Shown: piece after piece, positions 16,366 to 24,361 of the stretch
Layout of the letters: the number at the start of each line of letters is the position of its first letter
Position numbering within the stretch: the first letter of the stretch is position 1
Assembly (NCBI GenBank): GCA_024655885.1
Contig: JANLFN010000013.1
Span: 1-64,000 of the forward strand
Direction of reading: 5' to 3'
From: Eubacteriales bacterium
GTDB taxonomy: Bacteria > Bacillota > Clostridia > Acetivibrionales > JANLFN01
DNA length: 64,000 nt
Program-made: the position numbers and the translations under genes
Notes under the pieces: model-generated
Told to the model about the DNA's origin: nothing
Database searches by the model: none
Seen by the model: the letters and a program-made list of their open reading frames with translations, nothing else

Positions 16366-18372
16366 ATGTTGCAATTGAAAAGTATTAAAGCAAAACTATC
16401 TTTATTTTTTGGCGGATTGTTGTTTCTTATCTGTGCAGGACTTGGGATAATAGCGTATATAGAATCCAGCAATGCCTTGTCATCCAGTATAAACGAATCG
16501 CTGTCCCAATTGGCTAAAGAGGCTTCCAAGGTTGTCCAGGAAAGGATCAATACCCAGTTGAATGCCATGGAGGCATTAGCTGAAAGTGATTCAATAAGAA
16601 GTGATAGATTGACATTGGATAAAAAGCTGGAATTGTTAAAAAATGAAGTAAAAAGAAGCGGTCATTTAAGAATGGGTATTGCAGATATGTCGGGCAATGT
16701 CAAATATACCGATGGCGAAAGCATAAACATTTCCGGCAGGGACTATTTTAAAAAAGCATTGGCGGGGGAAAGGGCAGTTTCAGATCCAATTGTTAGCAAG
16801 GTTAATAATAATGTGGTATTATGCTATGCAGTTCCCATCAAAGACGGCAATACGGTCAAGGGTGTGCTTGTTGCCACCCGTGATGGAAATCAATTGAGCG
16901 CACTTACGGACGACATCCGCTTTGGAAAAAGCGGAGAAGCCTTTATGATTAATAATAATGGCACGACGATAGCCCACAAAGATAAGAATCTTGTCCTCAA
17001 TATGGACAATGACTTTGAAAACGTTAAAAAGGATCCTGGACTAAAGCCTCTGGTTGAATTGGAAAAGCAAATGACTGAAGGGAAAGAAGGCGTGGGCGAA
17101 TACACTTACAAGGGTGTAACCAAACACATGGGTTTCGCTCCAGTAGAAGGGACCAACTGGTCACTGGCTATAACAGCTCCAAAGTCTGAAGCCATGGCAA
17201 AAGTAAATAGCCTTGCTGGAATAATGTTGATTATATCAATAATCTTTCTGGGGGCCAGTATAGTGATTACATTCCTGATAGCATCAGGCATATCAAAGCC
17301 TATCAAGAATGCTTCAGATTACCTTACAGTAGTAGCAACAGGAGATTTTACAAAGGAAGTCCCTGCAAAGCTGCTTAAAATGAAGGATGAAACAGGTACC
17401 CTTGCAAATGCAATACATACTATGCAGCAATCCATAAAAAATATTATAAAAAAAGTTGTTGATGAGTCATCTATTGTAGGCCAGATGCTTATCAATATTC
17501 ATACCGAGATGGAGCAGCTTAACAAAAGCATAGAAGGAATTTCCGCCACAACGGAAGAACTGTCGGCAGGAACCGAGGAAACCGCTTCATCCACCGAAGA
17601 AATGAATGCCACTTCTACGGAAATTGAAAAAGCTGTGGAGTCTATTGCGTCTAAAGCGCAGGAAGGTGCCGTTACGGCAGGCAGTGTAAATAAGATGGCC
17701 GAAGAAATGAAACAAAACGCAATAACGTCAAAAGAAAATACTATTGGAATCTATAGAAGGACAAAAAACAGCCTGCAGAGTGCTATTGAACAATCAAAAG
17801 CAGTAAGCCAAATCAATGAACTATCCGAGGCGATCCTTGCAATAACTTCACAAACCAATTTGCTTGCGTTAAATGCAGCAATTGAGGCTGCCAGGGCGGG
17901 TGAAGCGGGAAAAGGCTTTGCAGTTGTTGCGGATGAAATCCGAAAGCTGGCAGAGGATTCTAAAAATACGGTAGCCAGGATACAGGAAGTCACCAAGATA
18001 ATATTGGAAGCTGTCAAAAACCTTTCATCCAGTTCGGGTGAAATTCTGGAGTTTATTGATAAGCAGGTATTGAGTGACTATGAGAACCTTGTCAAATCCA
18101 GTGAGCAATACAGCCAGGATTCATCCAGCATAAATGACATGGTGACTGATTTCAGTGCTACTTCCGAAGAGCTTTTGGCTTCGGTCCAGAATATGGTGAA
18201 AGCTATAAATGAAATAGCGAATGCTTCAAACGAAGAGGCTCAGGGAGCTACTAACATAGCACAGGAAGCGTCAGCCATAGCACAGATGTCAAATGATGTT
18301 ATCAAAATGGCAGAATCGGCAAAAGGAAAGTCAGATTCGTTGATAAAGGCAGTTTCACAGTTTAAGGTATAA
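16366..18372 (+). CDS. Methyl-accepting chemotaxis protein
   Basis: A 668-residue membrane chemoreceptor: membrane helix at about 10-30, an extracytoplasmic dCache domain (about 35-280, with [20 protein letters not shown] and [17 protein letters not shown]), second helix about 283-305, HAMP, and a cytoplasmic signalling domain whose tip reads [20 protein letters not shown], then [17 protein letters not shown]. The ligand is unknown; dCache domains of this form bind amino acids or other small molecules. It is followed by a truncated CheW. A paralogue of near-identical architecture is at 42647-44644. Confidence 0.92.
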   Translation: MLQLKSIKAKLSLFFGGLLFLICAGLGIIAYIESSNALSSSINESLSQLAKEASKVVQERINTQLNAMEALAESDSIRSDRLTLDKKLELLKNEVKRSGHLRMGIADMSGNVKYTDGESINISGRDYFKKALAGERAVSDPIVSKVNNNVVLCYAVPIKDGNTVKGVLVATRDGNQLSALTDDIRFGKSGEAFMINNNGTTIAHKDKNLVLNMDNDFENVKKDPGLKPLVELEKQMTEGKEGVGEYTYKGVTKHMGFAPVEGTNWSLAITAPKSEAMAKVNSLAGIMLIISIIFLGASIVITFLIASGISKPIKNASDYLTVVATGDFTKEVPAKLLKMKDETGTLANAIHTMQQSIKNIIKKVVDESSIVGQMLINIHTEMEQLNKSIEGISATTEELSAGTEETASSTEEMNATSTEIEKAVESIASKAQEGAVTAGSVNKMAEEMKQNAITSKENTIGIYRRTKNSLQSAIEQSKAVSQINELSEAILAITSQTNLLALNAAIEAARAGEAGKGFAVVADEIRKLAEDSKNTVARIQEVTKIILEAVKNLSSSSGEILEFIDKQVLSDYENLVKSSEQYSQDSSSINDMVTDFSATSEELLASVQNMVKAINEIANASNEEAQGATNIAQEASAIAQMSNDVIKMAESAKGKSDSLIKAVSQFKV

Positions 18373-18403
18373 AGAGGTGAAAAATGTACGGGGTATAAAA
18401 CAA

Positions 18404-18526
18404 ATGGTGGTATTTAAATCGGGAGACATACAATATGGCTTCCCAATTGAACAGGTAAACGAAATAATCAGATACATAGCCCCTATTAAAATTCCCAATG
18501 CTCCAGAGTTCCATTATAATCCATGA
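18404..18526 (+). pseudogene. Truncated CheW
   Basis: A 40-residue frame reads MVVFKSGDIQYGFPIEQVNE, then IIRYIAPIKIPNAPEF, which is the first fifth of CheW, and stops at TGA. No later frame continues the protein. A GTG at 18377 is an alternative start. It probably represents a receptor-coupling gene lost by deletion. Confidence 0.7.
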
Positions 18527-18662
18527 TTACTATTTGAACATATATGATTATTAAGACAATTTTACTTTAGCGGGGCCAATAGTGGGGCATATTTAAATGG
18601 AACTTTATGGAGTTGATAACGTCAAACAAGGATGAGAACGGATTATATGAGGAGTTGTGCCT

Positions 18663-19217
18663 ATGAAAAAAATAATACTTTTCCCAATGATTTTTATTGT
18701 AATTCTAATATTCTCTCCTTGCACACCTCAAAATGCGAGCCTCAGTACAGCAACAAACAGTAACGGTACACTAAATTCATCCAAAATAAAATCCGAGTAT
18801 TTTTATAGGGGCTTTGCCACCGTAAAAGAAGATGATATAAGTACATATCCGAGAGGAACCTATGTCATTGAAACCGAGGAAGAGTGGCATAATTTTATGG
18901 ATAAATATGTTCCAGGCATTCCTTATGACGTTGTGGTCGATTTTTCCACCGAAAGTTTAATATATGACGGGATTTTCCCAGCACGCCCCACTTATTCCCA
19001 GGCATTTGATATAAAAGGTCTCACTTTAAAAAACAATAGAATACAAGTAGAATATACGGATGAGCCAACGCATGTCTATGCACAAAATATCGAGGGAGTG
19101 GAACATTGCTTTGTTAATATTGTAAAAGTCAGTAAAAAAGATATACCTGAAAATACTCAGAATAAATATCCTGTAACCTCTATGAGCAATATTCTTGGAC
19201 AGAGACAAGGTGATTAA
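18663..19217 (+). CDS. Putative lipoprotein
   Basis: A 184-residue exported protein: an N-terminal signal MKKIILFPMIFIVILIFSPC whose cysteine fits a lipobox, a Ser/Asn/Thr-rich linker, then a compact domain with TYVIETEEEWHNFMDKYVPG and VVDFSTESLIYDGIFPARP. Such EEW(H)NF motifs occur in protease-complex or inhibitor-like domains of bacterial lipoproteins, but the function is unknown. AGGAG lies 8 bases before the ATG. It is transcribed together with the DUF4846 lipoprotein. Confidence 0.7.
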   Translation: MKKIILFPMIFIVILIFSPCTPQNASLSTATNSNGTLNSSKIKSEYFYRGFATVKEDDISTYPRGTYVIETEEEWHNFMDKYVPGIPYDVVVDFSTESLIYDGIFPARPTYSQAFDIKGLTLKNNRIQVEYTDEPTHVYAQNIEGVEHCFVNIVKVSKKDIPENTQNKYPVTSMSNILGQRQGD

Positions 19218-19219
19218 GG

Positions 19220-20110
19220 GTGAGACGGTTTTTGATTCTACTTCTTTTGCTTTCTCTTACATCCTGTGCAAATATTAATTTTGGACAAGGCAATACTGGC
19301 AAAATGGATAAAGATATAGAGCTGGAGAAAACAAATGAGAGAAAGGTAAAGGAAAGTTTAATTAATGTAAGTGGGAATACTGTTCAGGAAAGAATCAAAG
19401 TCCCTGAAGGGTTTGAAAGAGTGAAAGTTGAGGAGAACTCCTATGGTCAATATTTAAGAACCTTGCCGGTTAAGCCTGACGGGACGAAAGTAAAACTCTA
19501 CAATGGCCAAGTGAAAAATAAAGATGTTCATGCTGCTGTATTGGATATTGATGTAGGGGACAGGGATTTGCAGCAGTGTGCCGATGCTGCCATCAGGTTA
19601 AGGGCGGAATACTTATACCGTCAAGGACTGTATAATAAAATACATTTCAATTTTACAAATGGCTTTAAGGCTGATTATCCTACCTGGATGAATGGAAGCA
19701 GGATTGCAGTTGAAGGAAATAAAGCCTATTGGGTCAAGAAAACTGGATATTCTAATGAATACAGCAGTTTTAGAAAGTACCTCGACATGGTCTTTGCCTA
19801 TGCGGGGACGCTGTCCCTTTCTAAAGAAATGAAAGAAGTACCTCTGGAAGATATGAAAATCGGAGATGTATTCATTAAAGGAGAGGGCCCAGGACACGCG
19901 GTAATTATCCTGGATATGGCGGAGAATAAGACAACAGGAGAAAAAATATTTATTATCGCACAGAGTTACATGCCAGCCCAAAACATTCATATACTCAAAA
20001 ACATGCAAAATGAAGGATTGAGTCCCTGGTATTCAGTGAATTTTGGTGAAACACTTAGTACACCCGAATGGCAGTTTAAAAAAGACCAGTTAATGCGGTT
20101 CCGGGAATAG
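19220..20110 (+). CDS. DUF4846-family lipoprotein
   Basis: A 296-residue protein with a lipoprotein signal (FLILLLLLSLTSCAN) and a DUF4846-type domain: LRTLPVKPDGTKVKLYNGQV, AVLDIDVGDRDLQQCADAAI, HFNFTNGFKADYPTWMNGSR and GEGPGHAVIILDMAENKTTG. The conserved His in GPGHAVI and the cysteine in LQQCADA suggest a hydrolase fold related to NlpC/P60 or a carbohydrate-binding enzyme, but activity is not known. GTG start, two bases after the preceding stop. Confidence 0.8.
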   Translation: MRRFLILLLLLSLTSCANINFGQGNTGKMDKDIELEKTNERKVKESLINVSGNTVQERIKVPEGFERVKVEENSYGQYLRTLPVKPDGTKVKLYNGQVKNKDVHAAVLDIDVGDRDLQQCADAAIRLRAEYLYRQGLYNKIHFNFTNGFKADYPTWMNGSRIAVEGNKAYWVKKTGYSNEYSSFRKYLDMVFAYAGTLSLSKEMKEVPLEDMKIGDVFIKGEGPGHAVIILDMAENKTTGEKIFIIAQSYMPAQNIHILKNMQNEGLSPWYSVNFGETLSTPEWQFKKDQLMRFRE

Positions 20111-20123
20111 TAATCAACTTTAT

Positions 20124-20462
20124 ATGATTAAATTACAGACTTTCGTATATAATTATCTGGACCTGCAAATATATAATGGAACCGATGCGGAATATCAACT
20201 GCTTGTTCGTCTTTCTGAAGATAGCCTTGTTGGGGAGTGGAGGTCTAATGAACCTGCGCAATATCGCTATGAGGTTTATGAAAAAGAACATTCCATAAGG
20301 AGTACTTTCTGGGACGGATATATTAGACATAACACTATCTATAGGCGTATATATGAGATGGAGCAACTGGTAAAGGATGAAATTATTACAGAGAATAATG
20401 CAATCATGATGTACCAGCCTTTGCTATCGGAATGCAATACAAAAAATGAAAGGATTGAGTGA
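20124..20462 (+). CDS. Hypothetical protein
   Basis: A 112-residue protein without a signal peptide; a charged middle (QYRYEVYEKEHSIRSTFWDG) and an acidic tail. I recognise no family. It follows the DUF4846 gene closely and abuts the DUF6054 gene, so probably part of the same operon. No ribosome site is obvious. Confidence 0.5.
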   Translation: MIKLQTFVYNYLDLQIYNGTDAEYQLLVRLSEDSLVGEWRSNEPAQYRYEVYEKEHSIRSTFWDGYIRHNTIYRRIYEMEQLVKDEIITENNAIMMYQPLLSECNTKNERIE

Positions 20463-20463
20463 T

Positions 20464-20793
20464 ATGAGTAAAGCAAGTTTCAAAATAAGCATTAACCCTG
20501 TAAAAGCATTTCAACTGGTCAAAGAGAGCGAGGATGCCGATTTGATTCATGAAGAATTAAATAATGTAGGAGATCAAAAATATATTGCCATTCTTGTTTT
20601 TGAAAAATACTTTATGAGGGTAAGCAATAGAGCCGGTCTGATAGTGATTTTTGATAATGTAAAAGGTGAAACCGAGGTTCGGGTGATAGCAACCGCAAGT
20701 TCCCGAGGTGTGATTTTTAACTTTGATTGGGGTGCAGGGGATGACTTTGCAGATAGTGTGAGAGAAATTCTTGAGGAATATATTGTAGAATAG
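20464..20793 (+). CDS. DUF6054-like small protein
   Basis: A 109-residue protein starting MSKASFKISINPVKAFQLVK, with an alternating strand pattern (VRVIATASSRGVIFNFDWG) and an acidic C-terminus. It resembles small conserved clostridial proteins of the DUF6054 type; function unknown. Start chosen at 20464, two bases after the preceding stop; 20446 is an alternative. Confidence 0.55.
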   Translation: MSKASFKISINPVKAFQLVKESEDADLIHEELNNVGDQKYIAILVFEKYFMRVSNRAGLIVIFDNVKGETEVRVIATASSRGVIFNFDWGAGDDFADSVREILEEYIVE

Positions 20794-20854
20794 TTTTAGT
20801 AGAAAGCCACAGGCGTTTATTGAGATGCTTGTAGATGTGTATAAAGGGTAAAAT

Positions 20855-21139
20855 ATGAATAATAAATACGTAAAAAAGGCCAGCAATATTAAATATGATA
20901 TTCATGATGGAGATAAAACAGTGAAATTGAATGCAATATTAAATCTAATCAATCATGGAAATAAAACTATAGACTTTCAGGTAGATTTAAAACCCAGTGA
21001 GCAAGTCATCAAGGATACTTTTAAAAAGAGTTTCGACATTAATGTTACTGATAGTGGGATACAGCCAAGATTCATTATTTTAAAAAAGGAGTCGGAGAAA
21101 AGTGGCTGGAGGATTCAAGGCGAAGGCACCGGACCCTAA
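20855..21139 (+). CDS. Hypothetical protein
   Basis: A 94-residue soluble protein, Lys- and Asn-rich, with an AAAGGG ribosome site. No family recognised. Strong charge alternation and the C-terminal SEKSGWRIQGEGTGP suggest a folded small domain. Confidence 0.5.
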   Translation: MNNKYVKKASNIKYDIHDGDKTVKLNAILNLINHGNKTIDFQVDLKPSEQVIKDTFKKSFDINVTDSGIQPRFIILKKESEKSGWRIQGEGTGP

Positions 21140-21305
21140 AATGGCATGATTTTTGTTTAAAAGGTGATAAATGGGTGGATCGCCAGATATGCTGTATATC
21201 GTTATGTAGCCATATGATATGTAAAATGCTTGATCTGATAAGGCACAGCGGATTTAGCTCAGCATAATATCTTTTGTGTAAAGCATTAAAAGGAGGAAGC
21301 TTTTC

Positions 21306-21767
21306 GTGAATGGAAAAAATGTGGGTAGGGCGAAATATTTATCTAAACGACCTTTGGGTGTGACAGTAATTGTTATTTTCAATATCCTGGGATGGATAAC
21401 TACAGAGGGAATGTGGCTCTACCTTCATGCTACCCGTCAAATACCGGAAATTGCATCAATGAATTCCTTCTGGGAAAAGTCCTATATCGGGCTTGTAAAT
21501 GGTTTTACTGTTGCCGACGCAATCTGGTCCAACTTAACCCTTTTATTGGCGATTTTCGGACTTTGGAAGATGAAACCCTGGGGATGGACCGCTGCAATGA
21601 TGGCCAATGCAATTTGGGTCTACACTATGACTTGCACAATGGTAAGGGACCTGTCGGTAAAGATAACATTCGGCCTGATTTTCTTCTCCATATTTGCCCT
21701 GGGAGCACTTGCTTCAACAGCCTATCTGTGGCATAAGCGCTCCCGGTTTTGGAAGACCGGGCTGTGA
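21306..21767 (+). CDS. Four-helix membrane protein, unknown function
   Basis: A 153-residue protein with four predicted membrane helices (VTVIVIFNILGWITTEGMW; SNLTLLLAIFGLW; AAMMANAIWVYTMTC; FGLIFFSIFALGALASTAY) and basic loops. GTG start after AAAGGAGG. Similar small proteins are common in clostridia but no function is known. Confidence 0.7.
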   Translation: MNGKNVGRAKYLSKRPLGVTVIVIFNILGWITTEGMWLYLHATRQIPEIASMNSFWEKSYIGLVNGFTVADAIWSNLTLLLAIFGLWKMKPWGWTAAMMANAIWVYTMTCTMVRDLSVKITFGLIFFSIFALGALASTAYLWHKRSRFWKTGL

Positions 21768-21858
21768 GCAGCATGCAATGGGAAGAGGATGAAACGGGTA
21801 GAGGACAACGGATGCGGAATTAGGGCGCAAATATGTTGCAAAAAGGGGGAGAAAGGAT

Positions 21859-22353
21859 ATGGTGAATATCGTAAGTGCTATCACAAAGAAAATGATAGAC
21901 TATTTTGACGGTGACGTTAAGCGAATTAATCATGCGCTGAAGGTGTATGGGTTTGCGAAAAGCATAGGGGAGCTTGAGAATATGCCGGAAGAAAAACTCA
22001 AAATCCTTGAAACGGCTGCCATCTTACATGATATCGGAATTAAAGAAAGTGAAAGGAAATACTCGTCATCGGCTGGAAAATACCAGGAAATGGAAGGACC
22101 GCCTATTGCCAGGGACATTTTGCAGGAGTTTGAATTGAGCGAAGAGTTCCTGGACAGGGTCAGCTATTTAATAGGAAACCATCACACTTACAGCAAAATC
22201 GACGCTATAGATTTCCAAATTCTCGCAGAGGCAGATCTTCTTGTGAATATTTTTGAGGACAGTATGGACAAGGAGCAGATAAAAACCATTAGACAGAAAT
22301 ATTTTAAAACCAATACAGGGCTGTGCTACCTGGACGGCATGTACTGTAAATGA
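21859..22353 (+). CDS. HD-domain phosphohydrolase
   Basis: A 164-residue protein with the HD superfamily metal motif ILHDIGIKESERKY (His-Asp) and the later HHTYSKIDAIDFQILAEADL. It is likely a metal-dependent phosphohydrolase acting on a nucleotide or phosphoester; the substrate is unknown. GGGAGAAAGG precedes the ATG. Normal length for a small HD protein. Confidence 0.8.
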   Translation: MVNIVSAITKKMIDYFDGDVKRINHALKVYGFAKSIGELENMPEEKLKILETAAILHDIGIKESERKYSSSAGKYQEMEGPPIARDILQEFELSEEFLDRVSYLIGNHHTYSKIDAIDFQILAEADLLVNIFEDSMDKEQIKTIRQKYFKTNTGLCYLDGMYCK

Positions 22354-22641
22354 GGCGAGCAAACGGCGCTCAGGTCTGCTGAAAAAAAGCGGTGAATCCC
22401 AGGGGAAACGGGAGTGCGGGAACTATACAGCACATTGGTCTGACGGTATAACTATTCATCTATTCAATGCTCACTTATAAGGTGAGGTTATGATAGGATG
22501 CCGGGAATATGCTAAATGAAATTCGTTTTAATAAAAATTGCACAATATAGGAGTTCAACTCGAATTGTATTTTATACAATGCTATATATATGGATATACA
22601 ATAGGCAGTGATTACATAAATGAAATTCTTTAATTTGGTAC

Positions 22642-22670
22642 TTGCATAAAGCCAAAAAATATGCTATTAT
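22642..22670 (+). promoter_or_regulatory. Sigma-A type promoter for the ANTAR leader
   Basis: TTGCAT, 17 bases, then TATTAT. Expected start of transcription about 22677, some 15 bases before the first leader hairpin. The same TTGCAT -35 with a 17-base spacer recurs before glnK. Confidence 0.6.
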
Positions 22671-22691
22671 AACGATAATTTAATATGTTTG

Positions 22692-22777
22692 AAACTACCT
22701 TGCTGTAGTTTGGATACTAGCGCAGACGCTTTCCTGAGGAAGGGATACCCTTCAGACCGGGAAAGCTTTTCTTTTTT
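22692..22777 (+). ncRNA. ANTAR-type leader 1: two hairpins plus intrinsic terminator
   Basis: Hairpin P1 (22692-22711) has stem AAACTAC/GTAGTTT and hexaloop CTTGCT. Hairpin P2 (22719-22730) has stem AGC/GCT and hexaloop GCAGAC. The GCT of P2 is also the start of the terminator stem GCTTTCC/GGAAAGC (22728-22766) with an inner GAAGGG/CCCTTC, followed by TTTTCTTTTTT. Loop position 4 is G in both. This is the layout of ANTAR antitermination targets (EutV, NasR class): stabilising P1/P2 would block the terminator. The usual A at loop position 1 is not present. Confidence 0.7.
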
Positions 22778-22808
22778 ACACAAAGCTTATGAGGGAGGGA
22801 TTCTATGT

Positions 22809-23063
22809 ATGCTTTGCGGTTTAAACAAGACAGGAACCTGTGCTGATTCATAGGGTCTTAAACCATGGTTTGAGGAATTATCATTACCAGTGGCTCCATT
22901 GTGCAATATGATGTGCAATTTCTGCACAAAAGGTAGAGATTGTACTTGCAATGGAAAACTGAAGGGGCTTGGCATTCCCACCATTGCGGAAATGATTAAT
23001 ATCCAGCGGACTGTATCTGGCGTCCTCAATGAGGTGGAAATGAAAATTTTTATTCCATCTTAA
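22809..23063 (+). pseudogene. NifB-like radical SAM N-terminal remnant with in-frame TAG
   Basis: The frame reads MLCGLNKTGTCADS, stop TAG (22851-22853), then GLKPWFEELSLPVAPLCNMM, CNFCTKGRDCTCNGKLKG and ends ...MKIFIPS TAA. The CNMMCNFC motif is the CX3CX2C radical SAM cluster site and the context (SLPVAPLCN) matches NifB (HIPVAPACN in the intact copy). It ends just where NifB continues with the GIAGPGD motif, so most of the barrel is missing. It lies directly behind ANTAR leader 1 and shares its transcript with the ANTAR gene. Confidence 0.6.
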
Positions 23064-23096
23064 CATTCTACACAAATATAATCCGGGGGGATTTGG

Positions 23097-23669
23097 ATGG
23101 AATATGGCAAGTTTATATTATGTGGTGAGGATAAAAAAACATTAGGCAGAATTAAAAATACATTAGCTTCCAATGGACATATCTATGTTGGATATACGAA
23201 ACAGGTATTTGGCCTTCTGCGTCATATAAGGAACTGTACACCGGACCTTGTGATCATTGATGTAAGTAATTGTTTTAAGGATTATAAACCAACATTGGAG
23301 GTAATTGATGAGGAGATCCTGGCAGGCTGTATTTTGATTATGGATTCAAAAAGTGAAGAGGTTTTTAACTTCATTCATGGATCAAGAATCATGAGCTATC
23401 TGACAAAGCCGGTTTATGATGAAATTATTCTCCAAATTGTTGATATATCACTGATGAACTATAAAAGAATCCATGAATATGAACGGAAAGTTAAAAAATT
23501 GAATGAAACGCTGGAAAGCAGGAAAGTTGTGGAAAAGGCAAAATGGATCCTTGTTGAAAAAGAAGGATACTCTGAAGCCGAGGCTTATGAAATCATAAAG
23601 AAAAAGAGCAGGGACAACAGGATTCCGATGCGTGAAATTGCCGAGGCTCTGATTCTAACCCGGGGTTGA
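23097..23669 (+). CDS. ANTAR-domain RNA-binding antiterminator
   Basis: A 190-residue response-regulator-like protein. Residues 1-120 form a receiver-like domain (acidic LCGEDKK near the start, PDLVIIDVS with the likely phospho-acceptor Asp, YLTKP with the conserved Lys). A coiled coil (about 122-145) leads to the C-terminal ANTAR domain: ESRKVVEKAKWILVEKEGYS, then AEAYEIIKKKSRDNRIPMRE and IAEALI. ANTAR proteins bind paired hairpins in leaders and prevent termination. Three such leaders flank this gene, so it is the likely regulator of itself, glnK-amtB and nif. A GGGGGG site precedes the ATG. Confidence 0.92.
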   Translation: MEYGKFILCGEDKKTLGRIKNTLASNGHIYVGYTKQVFGLLRHIRNCTPDLVIIDVSNCFKDYKPTLEVIDEEILAGCILIMDSKSEEVFNFIHGSRIMSYLTKPVYDEIILQIVDISLMNYKRIHEYERKVKKLNETLESRKVVEKAKWILVEKEGYSEAEAYEIIKKKSRDNRIPMREIAEALILTRG

Positions 23670-23769
23670 CCTAAAATGGTACAGAAGTTTAAAAAATAGT
23701 TTAAATGCAATATTGATTAAGTAAAATTGCAAAAAAATATAAAAAAACGGAAATAATAGATAAAAACTA

Positions 23770-23798
23770 TTGCATAAATGCAAGTTTGATGGTATAAT
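23770..23798 (+). promoter_or_regulatory. Promoter of glnK-amtB
   Basis: TTGCAT, 17 bases, then a perfect TATAAT. The -35 matches that of the ANTAR unit. Confidence 0.7.
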
Positions 23799-23828
23799 AA
23801 ATTCAAAAATTGAATATTAAGAAGGTAG

Positions 23829-23917
23829 AGAATTCCAAGCAGAATTTTACACCTTTTCGGCTGTGACGCCAGATACTAGATGGAGATTACTTTCCTTACA
23901 GTATTTGGCGTTTTTTA
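23829..23917 (+). ncRNA. ANTAR-type leader 2 with intrinsic terminator, before glnK
   Basis: P1 (23829-23848): stem AGAATTC/GAATTTT (one G-U), hexaloop CAAGCA, extended by AAGGT/ACCTT outside. P2 (23859-23870): stem GGC/GCC, hexaloop TGTGAC. The terminator stem ACGCCAGATACT/AGTATTTGGCGT (23866-23911) begins inside P2 and ends in a T tract. Both loops have G at position 4. P2 and the terminator cannot form together, as expected for antitermination. Confidence 0.72.
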
Positions 23918-23948
23918 TTAAAAAAAATAAAACGAGGAAGTGAATTCA

Positions 23949-24287
23949 ATGAAAAAGCTGGAAATCATTGCAAGACCGGAAAAACTTGAGGGGTTGAAAG
24001 AGGTATTTAACAAGGCGGAAACCTATGGAATGACTGTCAGCATGGTGTCCGGATGCGGTTTACAGAAAGGAAGGAAGGAGGTCTACAGAGGCACAGAATA
24101 CAGTATCAACTTACTTCCAAAGATCAAGGTTGAAATTGTGGTCAAAGACGAAATAGTTCAAAGCTTAATCGAAAAGATACTTCAAGCTGTAAGAACCGGT
24201 GAAATCGGAGACGGCAAAATATTTATATATCCCATAGAGGATGCCGTCAGGATCAGGACCGGTGAAAGAGGAGATAAAGCCATTTAG
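23949..24287 (+). CDS. glnK: PII nitrogen regulatory protein GlnK
   Basis: A 112-residue PII protein: N-terminal KKLEIIARPEKLEGLKEVF, the T-loop EVYRGTEYSINLLPK with the modifiable Tyr51, and the C-terminal GEIGDGKIFIYPIEDAVRIR followed by TGERGDKAI, the ATP-binding B/C loops. It senses 2-oxoglutarate/ADP/ATP and docks to AmtB to stop ammonium influx. Start at 23949 is set by GAGGAAG; it is followed 74 bases later by amtB in one transcript. Confidence 0.93.
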   Translation: MKKLEIIARPEKLEGLKEVFNKAETYGMTVSMVSGCGLQKGRKEVYRGTEYSINLLPKIKVEIVVKDEIVQSLIEKILQAVRTGEIGDGKIFIYPIEDAVRIRTGERGDKAI

Positions 24288-24361
24288 AACGCTAAAAATA
24301 CTTATCTGGGTAAACCGTTTTCGGGTAAACAAAAAAATTTAATATAATGGGGGGATTAAAT

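Noticed and set aside
22851-22853. Pyrrolysine or other recoding of TAG in the NifB-like remnant
   Set aside because: The frame ends shortly after and lacks most of the radical SAM barrel, so decay is simpler than recoding.
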